From: Monarcha castaneiventris obscurior
Taxonomy: Eukaryota; Chordata; Aves; Passeriformes; Monarchidae
Assembly (NCBI GenBank): GCA_026261815.1
Contig: JAMPIT010000379.1
Span: forward strand, 20,634,501 to 20,698,500
Length of the DNA: 64,000 bases
Direction of reading: 5' to 3'
Below the pieces are notes generated by a model. It did not search any database. It was not told the DNA's origin and saw nothing but the letters and a program-made list of their open reading frames with translations. Below, in pieces: positions 51,671 through 62,500 of this stretch. Position 1 is the first letter of the stretch, and each line of letters begins with the position of its first letter. The position numbers and the translations under genes are program-made.

Positions 51671-52785
51671 GCCCAGAACTGGACCCAACACTCCAGGTGT
51701 GTCCTCACAGAGTCTGAGTAGAGGGGAGGGATCACCTCCCTTAAGCTGCTGTTAAGAAAACAGGAAAAAACTCTGCCTTATGAAAGCATCACCTTATGAC
51801 TCTTCCTAATGCAGGAAAGCCCAGGAAGCCACTGGCCACCTCTTGCTGCAAGGAAACACTGCTGGGTCGTACTTAATTTTGTATCCACTAAAATTCCCAG
51901 GTCCTTTTCTGCAAACCTTATTTCCAGCTGGTTGACCACTCAGCCTTTAATAGAGCATATGTTTATTTCTGCCTAGGTGCAGGACTTGATATTTCTCTCT
52001 TTTTAACTTAATGAGACTCCTGTCATCCCATTTCTCCAGCCTGCTGAGGTCTGAGTGGCAGCAGAGTCATCTTGGGTATCAGCTGCTCCTGCCAGTTTAG
52101 TGTCATCTGCAAACTTGCTAAGGGTACACTCTGTCCCATCACCTTTATCTGCTCTGTCATTAATGAAGATGCTAAGTAGTATTGATCTCAGTATTGACCC
52201 CTGGGTACACCACTAGTGACCAGCCTCCAGCTGGACTCAGTGTCACTGATCAAAACCCTCTGAGCCCAGCAGTTCAGCCAATTTTCAGTCTACCCTACTG
52301 TCCATTCATCTAGTTCATATAAAATCAGTCTATCTATGAAGATATTGTTAGAGACAGTGTAAAAAGCCTCACTAAAGAAAAGATGAAAATCTCACTCTTC
52401 CTCTTTCATCCACTGAGCTTGTCATTTCATTGCACAAGGCTGTCAGAGTGGACAGGCATGATCTGCCATTCATAAATCAATGTTGAATACTCTCAATAAC
52501 CTTCTTGCTATGAATATATTTATAAATATTTTCCAGGATTAGTTACTTTCCCAGGGATAGAGATGAGGCTAAAAGCAGTGTAGTTCCCTGTCTTTTCCTT
52601 CTTGCCCTGCTTTGAGACAGGGGTGATGTTTTCCTTCTTTCATTTCTTGCGAACCTTCTCCAGTTACCATGACTTTTCAAATCCTTAATCAGAGCAATTT
52701 TCAAAGGTAATCAATGTGGCCTTGTAATGAGATCAGACAGCTCCCTCAGCACTCAAGGGTGCATCCTATCAGGTCCCATCCCCAC
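51671..52785 (-). mobile_element. CR1 LINE, inverted 5' segment (RT region)
   Basis: Complement of CR1 ORF2. Blocks on the plus strand include CAGAACTGGACCCAACACTC, CTCTTCCTAATGCAGG, AGTTTAGTGTCATCTGCAAA, CTTGCTAAGGGTACACTCTG, AGTATTGACCCCTGGGTACA, CCACTAGTGACCAGCCTCCA, CATTCATAAATCAATGTTGA and GGTGCATCCTATCAGGTCCC. It therefore runs from the RT C-terminal part (left) back through the RT domain (right). Its 3' end is absent on the left; instead the missing 3' end stands in the opposite orientation on its right (52786-53085). About 46 bp of foreign sequence interrupts it at 51752-51797. No intact frame remains. Confidence 0.9.
51752..51797. repeat. Insertion inside CR1 resembling upstream DNA
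   Basis: Between the CR1 blocks CACCTCCCTTAAGCTGCTG and TCTTCCTAATGCAG, which are nearly adjacent in CR1, about 46 extra bases (TTAAGAAAACAGGAAAAAAC ... CATCACCTTATGAC) are present. Most match 49618-49652. Confidence 0.65.
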
Positions 52786-53085
52786 AGCTCCTGTGGTGGT
52801 TGTAGTGAGGTGGATGTTTGTCTCTTTTCCCAAGTAACAATAGAACAAGAGGAAAAAGACTCAAGTCACACCATGGGAAGTTTAGATTAGATATAAGGAA
52901 AAATGTCTTTGCTGACAGGGTTGCCAAACATTGGAACAGGCTGCCCTGGGAAGTGGTGGAGTCATCACCCCTGCAGGTACTGAAAAGATCTGGCACTTTG
53001 GGATAAGGTGGACTTGGAAGTGCAGTGTTAACAGTTGGACTTCATGATATTAAAGATCTATTCCGAGTTAAATTATTCTATGACT
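52786..53085 (+). mobile_element. CR1 LINE 3' segment in sense orientation
   Basis: CTCTTTTCCCAAGTAACAAT, AGAACAAGAGGAAAAAGACT, AGATTAGATATAAGGAAAAA, CATTGGAACAGGCTGCCCTG, GGGAAGTGGTGGAGTCATCA and TAACAGTTGGACTTCATGAT, then CTATTCCGAGTTAAATTATT and CTATGACTT, the 3' tail of an avian CR1 family. The frame at 52818-53006 still shows CR1 ORF2 C-terminal residues: FRLDIRKNVF, AKHWNRLPWEVVESS. It abuts the inverted RT segment on its left and together they make one rearranged insertion. Confidence 0.92.
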
Positions 53086-53091
53086 TGTACA
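53080..53091. repeat. Candidate right target-site duplication of CR1
   Basis: ATGACTTGTACA. The first bases overlap the CR1 tail (CTATGACTT), so the duplication may be only TTGTACA plus chance similarity. Confidence 0.45.
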
Positions 53092-56000
53092 TGGCCATTT
53101 TGTTTGACTGCTCCTTATTTTGGTCTTCCTGAACTGAGGGTAAATCTTTTTCCTGAACGAAGTGTGTGGACGACTCATATCTCATACTGAGACTGTTCTC
53201 CTTAAGACAAAGTATTGTTATCTATTCTTAGAATCATAGAAACGTTAAGGTTACAGTAGAAACACAGCCTTTAAAGTGATAGTGTATAAATGCTTATCTC
53301 TATTATTTCAGTCCTAATATCATAAGAAAGGATACTACTCAGGTCTTGCTTCATCATACTCCATAAGCCAGTGTATCTATCTAGCTTATCAATTATCCCC
53401 TTATCAGAAGATTCTTCTTTACAGAATCTCTGCTGATCAAGTACTGCTTTATTTCAAGGGTGTTTTTCACCTCATCAGACCCTTGCTTTCTTTTCCCTAT
53501 TTCTTATATCAAATTAAGTCAAAGAATTCACATAAACATGACAAAAGGTAAGATTATATTGCAGAATTTATTTTAGATACGTTCACATACATATTTTTGT
53601 AGTGTCAAGGCCCAAATAAATAAGCAAATCTATGTTGTCCAGAACAGACTCGACTTATAACCACTTGGGATATTTAGAATGAATCAAGTTTTGATCTTAT
53701 ATTTGATGTTTCATCTATCATCATGACTACTATTATCAGGTCTAGATAAAGCTGTACATAAACTGTGTGACTTTCAGCCATCAAAATGCAAGAGTAACAT
53801 CTATTAAACAATAATGAAAGCCAAGTTTAGCCTTTATAAAATCCATCTGTATGCTAAAGTCCATATATTTATCCCCTGTTGACTGCAGGACTGAATCACG
53901 TGGATACAAAACAGCTATGCAGAAAGTTGGACTAGATAAACTCAGTAGTTAGACATTCATCATCACCCTGCTTCAACAGACATTGGAGTGGGGGGTAAAC
54001 ATACTTTATAAACTCCAAACATTTTTCTGTCTATAGAACATGACCATTGTGTCACCTCATCCTCCAGAATCTTGAAAGAAAAATAAAATCTGTGTCATAT
54101 CAGCAGTTTTTTTTTTTCCCCACAAGGATGCAAACCCCATGTATACATTTGTAAGCCAGAAAAGATTTTAAACAATGGCTTAAAACCAAAATATAGACAT
54201 TTTGTTTTTCTTGGGAAAAACATTTATCTCTATACTAAAGGATATTATCCTTAAGAAAACTTTATTTAGAAGGGTTTTGCCTTTATTCTTCTTCCTTACT
54301 CACTATCTACCAACCCATAAATCTCGCAATTTTCAAATGGGTTGCAGATCATAAGCACTTTATTAATCCCACATCCCTGAAATTAAGCTTGGTTGTTTCA
54401 CAGCTTCTTGTATCAAGAAGGAAAAAATAGCAGCCTAGTAGGAAACACTGCTATTCATTTTTAAATGCTTAAATGCTTGCTCTGCTGAAATAATGTTAAG
54501 ATCTTTTTCTTTTTTTTTTTTTTTCCCTAAAGAAGGGATAGCACTTCCTTGCAGAGGAAGTGCTGAAGCAAAGGAAATTTGCATGAATGTTTGAAACAGT
54601 CATAGCCTCTGCTGTCACTTGGGAAAATAATCCAAACTATAGATGTTTAAAGAAGGTTAGCTTGGTGGTATATATGACAAAACGCAACATGAAAAATGTT
54701 CTGTATTCATCATGTTCTTTAAAATCTGTGACATTATTCAAAAGAAAACTGTTTTGCTTGTTTGAGAGAAAATGAGGGGTTATTCTCTCTCAAGCTCTTA
54801 TCATGACTCCAGCCCTGAACTGCTATGTGACTTTTGATAAATCACTTCATTTTGTCATTTGAAAAAGAAGACTGACTGGGGCTTCCAGTATGCAAAATAT
54901 TTTGAGTATGTTACTAGAATGTTTTGTGGTTTGTTTAGGTTTTTTATCCCATTTTTGTCTAACATACAACATTTTTCTCTATAATTTTTTCCACTTCCCA
55001 GTGAGAAATGTTCATGATGGATGTTGTACAAAGTCACACTCAGATTTTCCTCAAGAATATTTGTCCATATGTTTCATTTCAGATGATGGTAGATGGTGTG
55101 TGTGTGTGTCTATGTAATATCCACAAGTTCCTTTCCTAACCGTGTTTTTGTTTTGGTTTTTTTTTTTGTCTTCTGCAAGTAAATTTCCCCTTTTGAATAG
55201 AGCAAATAACATAATGAACAAGGTGATCTAATCCCTTTCCCTAGGACAGAAAACTGAAATTACTGGTAAATAAAGTATCCTGACATTAGAAGATTGCTAC
55301 TTTTATGAAGACCTCTTTATGTTTCTAGGGTACCGATTGCATATCAAATTAGCAGATGGCTTCCTATACATGATGGCACAGATGGAGATCTAGATTGTAG
55401 GATTTCAATGTATCTGATCTTAGGCATTACTCATTTCATAGAAAGGAAAACTTCCAGAGAATGAAGGACTTGACTGACTGTTAAATACCACAGCCTCTTT
55501 CACTGTCTTTCTGTTGGCTTTGAGATGCAAACAATGGTTGTAGGGAGGACTACAGGTCTTGAAAAATGTAAAGTGTTTTCTGTTCACAGTGAGTTCTTGA
55601 GGGTGTGCAGGTAAAACTGAGATTTCATGCTTTACTCCTGTTCTTTTATTTTTAAATAACTCTGTTCCTTGAGGATCAGAAAAGCATACTTTATATGTCC
55701 TCTAAAATCCCCCAAACCTGGCAATTTTTTTATGGAAGGATGACACACCCCAGTATTTTAGTAGATTATCATTTTATGGTAAGTGTTGATAACCCTAAAA
55801 TATGCATGTATATTTAAATCTGTGACATATATTCACTTAGTTCCTGAGCAGCAAGGGCATTAAAAATGTGTTCACAAAGCAAAGCTTCATTCATTTAATG
55901 AAATTGTTAATGAGTTGGGAAATAGTTAAAGAGTCTCAGACAATTCTCTTTTGTGTTGTCTGAAACTTTTGGCATTCATACCTATAATCACAAAAAATAG

Positions 56001-58342
56001 TGGCTGTCTGGATCTGCAGTTTGGAATTTCACAGATGTGACTGGACAGGGCAGCCAAATTAACTTTATGAGGATGCTGTAGAAATGCTTCATTATCAATG
56101 CTGACGGTATGCTTGAATTCTTCCCTGTCACATCTGTGCTTATCTTTCAGTGAACCTGAAAGAAGCCCTGTGCAGTGGAATGGTGCCTATGTATGATTCT
56201 CTATGTACAGAGTTTTCCAAACAAATTCTGTGAAATGTGGAGGAATGATTTCCAGAAAAGCTATTGGCAGCAAGCATTGTATAGAAGAGAAGCACTTTCA
56301 CTTGGTAAAAGATTGGCTTGACAAATAGTGATTTGTTTTGTTGTTTTGTTTTTTTTTTTTACTAGGAGAAACTTTATTAGGAAAGTGCAGGAATTCTTCT
56401 TCAAACTTCTTCGCCTTCTCCCCTTATTTTATATTTAAGGGGAAAAATACAGCATAAGCAGAAAATGTGAAGTATTTCAGTCTAATCTTTTGAGACAGGT
56501 GATTTAGACCAAGAACCCAAGTTAAAAAAAAAAAAAAGGTTAACTGTTAAATATTTTCTCCTTAAAGGTGTCAGTGCCAAAGAACACAATAAATTAGTTT
56601 CAACATAAAAGAAGTGTGGTAATTACACTATTAGCTTTTTCTTTATAAATAACATCAGTTTACAAGAAATGGATTTATTTCCTTTTAAAATAGAATTTTA
56701 TTGCAGTTTTTCAGCTGACCTTGCTCCTATTTCTGAAAAAGAATTGTTTCCAAGCACACTTTTAAAAGTAAATTAATGCTTTTAGCTCTCTGTGTTTAGC
56801 TGAATCAGCACAAGTATTGCTGAGCTGATGACACCACTTATATACCTAAAGAAGCTGAAATCCAGCACTTAATGAAGTCTTCCCTAATCTTTTGGCAAGT
56901 GAAATAATAGGTAAAAGTTTTCCTAAGTTGCTGTTGTAGGAAACTGAAATAGTATGTATCTATTTTTCTAGCACTATGTTTGTGCCAATACAGTTTAAAA
57001 CGATCAGTAATACTTTCCATTTCCCAGTGTTTATAAGCCAGCTCAAGACAATTGTGCAGAGATGAAAAATCACCATGGAAGTTTCCAGTGGAGCACCAAG
57101 CTCTCTGTGACATTTACAAAGGAAATAAAAACTGTGCTTTTTTTGAATGATAAAGGTGAAGAAGAAAAAATGCCTTTCTTTTTTTCCAGTTTCCTGTATT
57201 TATCTTGTCAGAAATTATTTCTGTGAAGCATCCTCATCTAGCAACAATTGGGAATAAGAAATCTATTACTGCCAACACAGAAGGTTCAATAAACTGGCCT
57301 GAATTTACTGGACTTAGAGAAATATCTTTCTTTTTCTCGCATATAACTGCCAGTGAAACCAAGTACCAATAATCTTAAGATTCATAGTAAAATCCTAAAG
57401 TTGTGCATATCCTGAATGTGTCGAGTAATGGGGTGTCAGCTTTATCCTGAGTTTGGTTAGTAGTTTAGTTAGTTAGTTATGGATTAGTAGCCATACCTGA
57501 GTATGGATTAGTATTCATATCTTTGTGCTTGGATATTGAGACAAGTCATTTAAGCACAGTGGGCATCAAAACCCATTGAAGAGACAAGGACACCTCAGCA
57601 GTAATGCAATTCAAAAGTTTGGCTCATTCACGTTAAGAGGGGAGTGTGACTGTGGAAAACTTGATCTAATGTGCATTGCAAGCCAATGCTAGAAGTTATC
57701 CTCTTCTTTCTTGATCTATGGTATAAAGTATAAGTTTAAATGCTGCAGCTGGTTATTTTTTGCATCTCACCAGGATGAAGAGTGGTCTTTAAAGCAAAAG
57801 AGAAAAATACACACACATAGAGGACTTTTTAAAGACATTAATTTCTGTCCTTATGCATGCTTCAGATAGAACGTAGACTCTGTAATAGTTTCATTCTACC
57901 CTATTTTTCCTATTTGTCTCTTAATTCATATTAACTCCATTGTAGCCCACCATTGCAGTCACAGACCACAGTTTTTTCACTAACTCAACAATACAAGGCT
58001 TGAGGGCTTGTCAGATCTCTTCTGGATTTACATTTTCTGTCTTTGAGCTTGCTACAGCTTATTTTAGCTAAGGGAACAAATTGTCCAGTAGTTAGGTAAC
58101 TTAAGCGCAATTTCAGCTTTGTGAAATAATCTGATTTTATTCTTAAAAATTACATCATATTTGATAAAGTTTTAAACAAATCTTGAAGGTCAACAAGAAA
58201 ATAGTGGTCAAGTAGACTGAAAACACAAAAGTGGAACTACAGCTAAAAGAGAAAGGAACTCCAACAAACCTCTCCCATGCTTTGTTTTTGTTCCATACAG
58301 TGATACAGAATTATTCACAAACTGAACTAACCTTGTTAATAA
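53092..58342. other. Long gene-free AT-rich stretch
   Basis: No gene or named repeat. I note T-rich tracts at 54508-54526, 55157-55171 and 56345-56362, a short GT run at 55097-55110, an A-run at 56524-56537 and locally repeated TTAGT/GGATTAGTA units at about 57460-57520. Frames such as 56838-57113 (-, 91 codons) lack domains. Confidence 0.5.
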
Positions 58343-58371
58343 CATTTGGTGATGCAGATGCCTACACACTT
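58343..58371 (+). repeat. Left arm of a 29-bp inverted repeat
   Basis: CATTTGGTGATGCAGATGCC then TACACACTT. Pairs with 58468-58496 with one mismatch, leaving a 96-nt loop. Confidence 0.9.
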
Positions 58372-58416
58372 CTGTGCATCTCCATCTAGGCAACAGTGGC
58401 TTCATTCTCTCCTGGA

Positions 58417-58651
58417 AAGAGGCAGTGTGGGCCTTGAAAATGCTGCTGCTTTATTTTTTCTCCCTGAAAGTGTGTAGGCATCTGCATTACCAAATGCAAT
58501 GTTTATTTGTGACAAGAGACATTGGGCCCAAAAGGGTTGTGTGGACTTATTCTCTACTGTTTTAACTTGATTATATAGCAGAGTTCAGAGTGCTGTAATG
58601 TGAAATACTACTTTCTGGTTTTGAGGGGGATTCTGTCAAAAAGCATTTGTT
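58417..58651 (+). repeat. Direct repeat X, copy 1 (left of LTR)
   Basis: Unique-looking ~235-bp sequence starting AGAGGCAGTGTGGGCCTTGA and ending GTCAAAAAGCATTTGTT. Apart from a 29-bp inverted-repeat arm replaced in copy 2, it matches 59352-59576 at roughly 93-94%, mostly transitions. Its right edge coincides with the LTR start. I recognise no gene or repeat family in it. Confidence 0.9.
58468..58496 (-). repeat. Right arm of the 29-bp inverted repeat
   Basis: AAGTGTGTAGGCATCTGCAT then TACCAAATG, reverse complement of 58343-58371 except one position. In repeat X copy 2 the corresponding site reads AAGTGCTGAATTACCAAATG, without TGTAGGCATCTGC. Confidence 0.9.
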
Positions 58652-59351
58652 TGTTGAGCTTTTGATGGGATACCCTTCCTTTTCAGATCAGGGTAAGACA
58701 GAAAGAGAGAAGAGGAAGCTGCTGTTCTGCTAAGTTCTTTATTTCATAGTCTCATAGCTTCTTGAAGGCAGAGTTCAAGGGGGTTACATGATGAGGCCAA
58801 GCAGCAACAGCAGGCAAAACAGCAGGCAGAAAAACAGCTTCTAGTTCCCTCTAATTTCCTAATTCTTTCTTACAGAAGTGTGGTTTATATTTGTTAATTG
58901 ACCAATAAGATTAACACACGATTCTAGTTTTTCTTTTCTTAACCTATTTTGGTCTAATTCTAACAGTTGTAAGTCTTACACAAGTATTACGTAGGTATTA
59001 CACAGATTTGTGAATATAGTTTCTATCAGCTCTTATTGTTTATATGAACACCATCTAAAAAATGTGAGCATTATAGTTCTATCTATATTTTGTCTACAGT
59101 AAAAAAATTCTGTGAAAAGGTACCGCTACTGCAGTAGGAACTGTGTTTTAAGGTCTCTGCTGCAGCTTTTTAATGTTTAAGGCACTTAGCCTATATTTCT
59201 ACTAAAAGTTAAAAATCTCTTTCTATTTCACTTTGGTATGACTTCATGTATCTCAGCTTGTCCAAAGGTTTTAATTCAACTCTTGTGCTTTGGCTTTCCT
59301 CTGGGCCTGAGTCCAGAGAAGCTTTCACTCCAACAAGTCAAGAGTCCAACA
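58652..59351 (-). mobile_element. Solo LTR, ERVK-like, minus orientation
   Basis: A 700-bp element with LTR-type inverted ends: plus strand TGTTGAGC at the left and GTCCAACA at the right, i.e. minus-strand TGTTGGAC...GCTCAACA. On the minus strand an AATAAA hexamer lies at 58743-58738, about 90 bp from the 3' end, as expected for a U3-R-U5 LTR. Blocks such as GAGTTCAAGGGGGTTACATG, CAATAAGATTAACACACGAT and TCCTCTGGGCCTGAGTCCAG resemble avian ERVK-type LTRs I recall. No short target duplication is present; instead each end abuts a copy of repeat X. No internal retroviral sequence remains. Confidence 0.75.
58738..58743 (-). terminator. LTR polyadenylation signal AATAAA (minus strand)
   Basis: TTTATT on the plus strand, reading GAAATAAAGAAC on the minus strand. 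It supports the orientation of the solo LTR. Confidence 0.55.
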
Positions 59352-59576
59352 AGAGTCAGTGTGGGCCTTAAAAATGCTGCTGCTTTATTTTTTCTCCCTG
59401 AAAGTGCTGAATTACCAAATGCAATGTTTATTTATGACAAGAGACATTGGGCCTGAAAGAGTTGTGTGGTCTCATTTTCTACTGTTTTAACTTGGTTATA
59501 CAGCAGAGTTCAGAGTGCTGTAATGTAAAATACTACTTTCTGGTTTTGAGGGGGATTCTGTCAAAAAGTGTTTGTT
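59352..59576 (+). repeat. Direct repeat X, copy 2 (right of LTR)
   Basis: Starts AGAGTCAGTGTGGGCCTTAA directly after the LTR end and finishes GTCAAAAAGTGTTTGTT, then continues into new sequence (AACTTAGAG). Same orientation as copy 1 at 58417-58651. Confidence 0.9.
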
Positions 59577-62500
59577 AACTTAGAGTATATTACATTTCAT
59601 AACCTGCAGTTTGGTATTATAATTGCTATACCTCATATAGACCCCAAAAATGAAGTTGTGGGTGAGAAAAAAGGGATTTTTTCAGAATATGGTTATTCTC
59701 CTGTGTACTGCTCATCAGAAGCTCTGAATAACGCTGCCTGAAAAGATTTTGTATTTTTTGACATTTGACTGATTTAGCTCCATATATTAATCTGAAATGC
59801 CACACCCCAAACTTGCCAAGCATGAGATGTCGATACCCCAAAAGTTTCATCTGCAGATGCCATTAAATGTTGTTTTCCCATGGTTGTAATTTTTGTTTTC
59901 TGTTTAACAATGGAGAAGCCCTATATGAAAGCAACATGCTTTATTAGAAAAAAAGTTATTTTCTGATTATAAAACTGGAAATGTAACTGCAATATAGAAG
60001 TTTAAAACCAGAAGAGGTAGACATAAAAACGAACAAACGATTTCAAACTTTGTAAGCAATAGTTTATAATTTGGGGGGATACAAGGGGTTATTTATCATT
60101 TACATAAAACTGAGACTCATTGCATCCCTTTTGATCATGATATTCTTATAGATTGAGATCTTGCCCTTCTGCAGATTTTTTTCAGAACATGAAGAAGTTC
60201 TGGTTGCTACCTACTGCAGCAATGTCCCAAATGACTGAACTTCCACGTAACTTGAGGAACCTTTCTCTTGGCTGTATATATTATATGTCAACTTACTTGA
60301 TTATGAATAGCTTTGATGAAGAAAGAGGAACTTTGGGGGTCTGATTCTGATACTCCTATTTATGTTTTGCCCTTAAACACTCCACTAGAAACTACAGCAT
60401 CAAATACTTAATCAGAGCAATTGTTGAACAGTGGCACAGTAAACAAAATGGAAATAGTAAATCAAATTGGGTAGAAAGTCAATTGAGCTACAGTTATAAA
60501 TTTACATTGTAAACATTCTACAAGGTGTAGTGCCTAAGCTTTTTGCAGCAGTCTAACTTCAGCCTTATTAACATGACATAGGGACTACAAATTTACTAAT
60601 GCATCTTTTTAATCCTTCATAGAGACCATGCATGATGTTTTGTAGTACAGAGAGCAACCTTGCCATTGCTGTGGGTTTTTTTCCCAAATTACCATTTTGC
60701 TATATTTTGACATTTTGGGCACGGTAGCCACCACAAAGGTTATAATGAAAAAAAGCCTGAGAATGTCTTACTGAAGTTTTATTGCAGTTCTACAAAATGT
60801 TATAGGAATGAGAACTATAAGCCAGGTTCTCCACAACAGTAAATTTATAACAATATTAGTGATCCTGCTTCAGGCAAGTTTCCATATTTGAAGCTGGAAA
60901 TCAGAGCTTTTGTTCAAAATTGTTTCGTAGTCATAACTAGTGGCAGTTTGTTTCTACATTTAATTTTTTGTATTACTGAACATTTTTCTATGAATAAATG
61001 TTTATAAAAGAGTTGATTTTTTTCCTACATTTTCAATATTGCTCATTAAATTTCTGATGCTAAGCCTAAAAGTTTTTGTCGTTATCTATACAAATTTTTT
61101 CTTTACGATATTTCCAAAATGCATATTTTATGTTATGTTGTGAATGTGTTCAATTTTGCATAGCATATATAACAACCTTAAAGAACCATTCCCGCAGTTA
61201 ACAGACATGTTTCTCATGCATGGACAGTACTGCTTTAGAACTATTTCACTGCCTGGAAAAAGGCTAAACACATGGATTACCTTTGGAATTAACAAGATCT
61301 GTATTACTCACTTTTGAAAAGGAAGGTTAGACAAAATTTTGTGCCATTCTTCAGTAAGTTGCATAGTAGAAGATCACACATGGTAGAACAAAATAACTAG
61401 AGCTACGTAAGAGTACTAACAAAGTTTCAGATAATATAATTTTAACTAGGAAAATGCACAGGCTCATTAGATTTTAATGGAAATTTAAAGAATATATTTT
61501 AATGTAACTCAGATATTTAAAACTTACCATCAGTTTTTTTCAATTTAAGCAAAAAAGAGAGTCATCGAATGGAACTGGTTTTTTATCTAAGTTTGTCACC
61601 TTGTTTTTTCAGATCAAGTTTTGATACCTCCTAAATTATGTATATTTAATCTGTCTTTTGTAAGACCTATTTCATCAGGAAGAATAATTGGAAATGTTCT
61701 TTGGGTATCTATGAACTGCAACATGATTCTCTCTTTAGAAGAATTTCAGCTTAGTATGCAGTACATGTTTGGGCAAGATCACATCACAACAGGAGGACGC
61801 TGTCATGCAAATGAGTTAGCTTTATTTATCTTCTAGAAGTCTTACTTACACATGACTAGAAGTTATTAATGCAAGAAAAATTGATGGGTCCAAGACTTTC
61901 TTAATCTTTAGAAGGGATATGGCCTCATTTTGCCATGTATCAATTTTCCATTCTACAAAATGTTCTGTTAATTTCGCCAGCTTCACCAGAAAATAATTAT
62001 TTCTTATTGTATTCATTATTTCTAACAGAAATTGATTTGGCATTGGTTTGGCATTTTTGCATTGAGTTGGCACATGGTGATGAAACAGAACTGCAGAACT
62101 CCCTCTTGTTTCTGGAGGCCTATCTATCTATATTAATTTAAATGTCTGTTGAATTTCTCAGGAAAACTACCAAGGTCAATAAATGAACTTTACCTTCCCT
62201 CTCCCCATGGCATTTTTTGCGTAACTGCCTCTCTTTTCAAAGGGTCTCTGCATACACATGTTCAAAGAATTTCCATTTTCTTTCATCCAGTTCTTTTCTT
62301 CATTAACGAAGTGGTGCATCCGCCCAGTCTTTGGTCCCTTCATTAGCTTGAATGTATTTCTGAAGTCGTAGACATGCTGATGTATCTTAAAATATTTCTG
62401 AAGTTTCCTTTTTCTGAACTGTGAAACAAAGAGAAGAGATGTGAGGATTCAAAGATGCCAAAGCAAATACAAACCATTTTGGTGTCAGTTTTTCCCTTAA

